Below, piece after piece: positions 5,270 through 5,632 of a stretch of DNA of 5,632 nt (positions within the stretch are counted from its first letter, which is position 1; each line of letters opens with the position of its first letter). Source of the stretch: Deltaproteobacteria bacterium CG_4_8_14_3_um_filter_43_13 (GTDB lineage Bacteria; Desulfobacterota; UBA8473); assembly GCA_002782605.1 (NCBI GenBank), contig PFIF01000227.1, positions 1 to 5,632 of the forward strand, given 5' to 3'. A program made the translations under genes and the position numbers. The notes under the pieces are model-generated. The model had not been told where the DNA came from. It did not search any database and was given only the letters and a program-made list of their open reading frames with translations.

Positions 5270-5322
5270 GTCAGGTTGACCCCATGGTTAGGCGACTTTT
5301 CTATACAAGAAGCGACTTTTCC
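5269..5322. mobile_element. Possible insertion-sequence end remnant with tandem-like repeats
   Basis: A palindrome GGTCA-GGT-TGACC (5269-5281) is followed by GCGACTTTTC at 5292-5301 and again at 5312-5321, a 20-bp period. IS21-family ends are known to carry several short repeats of this sort, with GTTGACCCC-like motifs, and the style matches what I recall of such ends. No transposase gene or second end is in the window, so this would be a solo relic. It is equally possible that these are unrelated repeats. Confidence 0.28.
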
Positions 5323-5392
5323 GACAAAATACCGGGATGACATCTATCTCAGATACCAGCCGTTTCTCTGTCGTCAAAAAGCGCCGATGCGA

Positions 5393-5620
5393 TTATGCGC
5401 CCGCCGACATCAGTGCTCGCTCTGCAACTTCCGGAAGCTCGATAGATGCAAACATTGACGCAGGGTATAGATAGCCGTCAGGCTCTGACTTGTCCTCATC
5501 AATGACGCGGAACATATTGTGCGACTCCGCTTCTGCATCTGGCAGCGTACGGTATACTTTGCCCAGAAGCAGGCTTGCCGGATTGCTGTCGTTGTTGATA
5601 CAAATCACAAAATTACTCAT
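5393..5620 (-). CDS. Small conserved-looking hypothetical protein, 75 residues
   Basis: ATG at 5620, TGA at 5393-5395. The protein is soluble and acidic in its second half, with no signal peptide, membrane segment or metal-binding cluster. The pattern FVICINN (4-10), ASLLLGKVYRTLPD (15-28), FRVIDED (37-43), GYLYPASMF (49-57) and IELPEVAERAL near the end resembles a family of short uncharacterised bacterial proteins that I remember only loosely, in which KVYR, LPD, RVIDE and YLYP are the constant parts. No function can be given. The upstream sequence visible before the window edge is only 12 bp and contains GAGAG at best, so the ribosome binding site is weak. The gene stands alone, with a possible terminator about 120 bp downstream. 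Confidence 0.7.
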   Translation of the reverse strand: MSNFVICINNDSNPASLLLGKVYRTLPDAEAESHNMFRVIDEDKSEPDGYLYPASMFASIELPEVAERALMSAGA

Positions 5621-5632
5621 CGAATCACTCTC

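Larger units (their letters stand above)
4975..5392. other. Gene-free stretch with transposon-side and repeat sequences
   Basis: No frame here gives a believable protein; a 64-codon plus-strand frame at 5264-5458 has low-complexity Arg/Cys-rich translation and overlaps the small minus-strand gene. The part next to the transposase (about 5000-5040) contains CTTACTTTCTTAC and a C-run, probably its left flank or REP-like end. A TTGACA hexamer (minus strand, 5010-5005) has no good -10 partner. Positions 5040-5215 are GC-richer, with many small repeats (ACCGT/ACGGT, GACTG/CAGTC) but no RNA family I recognise. Small hairpins occur at 5220-5235 and 5254-5269, and an insertion-sequence-like end follows. 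Confidence 0.5.

Noticed and set aside
5264..5458. Plus-strand frame of 64 codons starting with GTG
   Set aside because: Arg- and Cys-rich translation with no recognisable motif; it overlaps the hairpin, the repeat pair and the 3' end of the small minus-strand gene.

Overview
The window looks like chromosomal DNA of an anaerobic bacterium that degrades CoA-activated acids. I favour Desulfobacterota (Syntrophales- or Desulfobacterales-like), with spore-forming Peptococcaceae as the second option. The basis is recall of protein styles, not a search: several crotonase paralogues, an MFE-2-like short-chain dehydrogenase beside two MaoC-type hot-dog proteins, a REP-type Y1 transposase and a small hypothetical protein of a kind I associate with those groups. 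Strong AGGAGG-type ribosome binding sites precede several genes.

Layout. (1) Positions 1-482 hold the 3' part of a plus-strand crotonase whose start lies outside the window. (2) Positions 483-660 are non-coding and contain an imperfect inverted repeat bracketed by a 12-bp direct repeat, which looks like a small inserted element. (3) A PHP-domain phosphoesterase (661-1329, +) follows. (4) Positions 1310-1561 hold an open, coding-looking frame with no acceptable start, probably the 3' remnant of a broken gene; its stop codon abuts the next ATG. (5) A complete enoyl-CoA hydratase (1562-2350, +) carries both catalytic glutamates. (6) Convergent to it is a minus-strand operon, transcribed in the order MaoC N-type hot-dog protein (4352 to 3876), catalytic MaoC hydratase (3790 to 3308) and SDR dehydrogenase (3315 to 2383), the last two overlapping by 8 bp. 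(7) Immediately upstream of that operon lies a dead Y1/REP-type transposase, frameshifted by a 5-bp tandem duplication and lacking its C-terminus. (8) Positions 4975-5392 hold no convincing gene, but contain a minus-strand terminator-like hairpin and a repeat-rich stretch resembling an insertion-sequence end. (9) A small hypothetical protein (5620 to 5393, -) closes the window.

How the genes may work together. The minus-strand operon encodes as three polypeptides the domains that eukaryotic peroxisomal multifunctional enzyme type 2 carries in one chain: an SDR (3R)-hydroxyacyl-CoA dehydrogenase and the two halves of hydratase 2, one half without the catalytic His and one half with it. This predicts a hydration and oxidation module for a 2-enoyl-CoA by the R-route, next to crotonases that would use the S-route or do other CoA-ester chemistry. 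The substrate cannot be read from the sequence; a bulky or branched acyl-CoA is plausible. The PHP protein has no evident link to this chemistry. I see no clearly new system. The most distinctive points are the split MFE-2 arrangement, the short element at 483-643, the start-less frame before the crotonase, and the traceable decay of the transposase.
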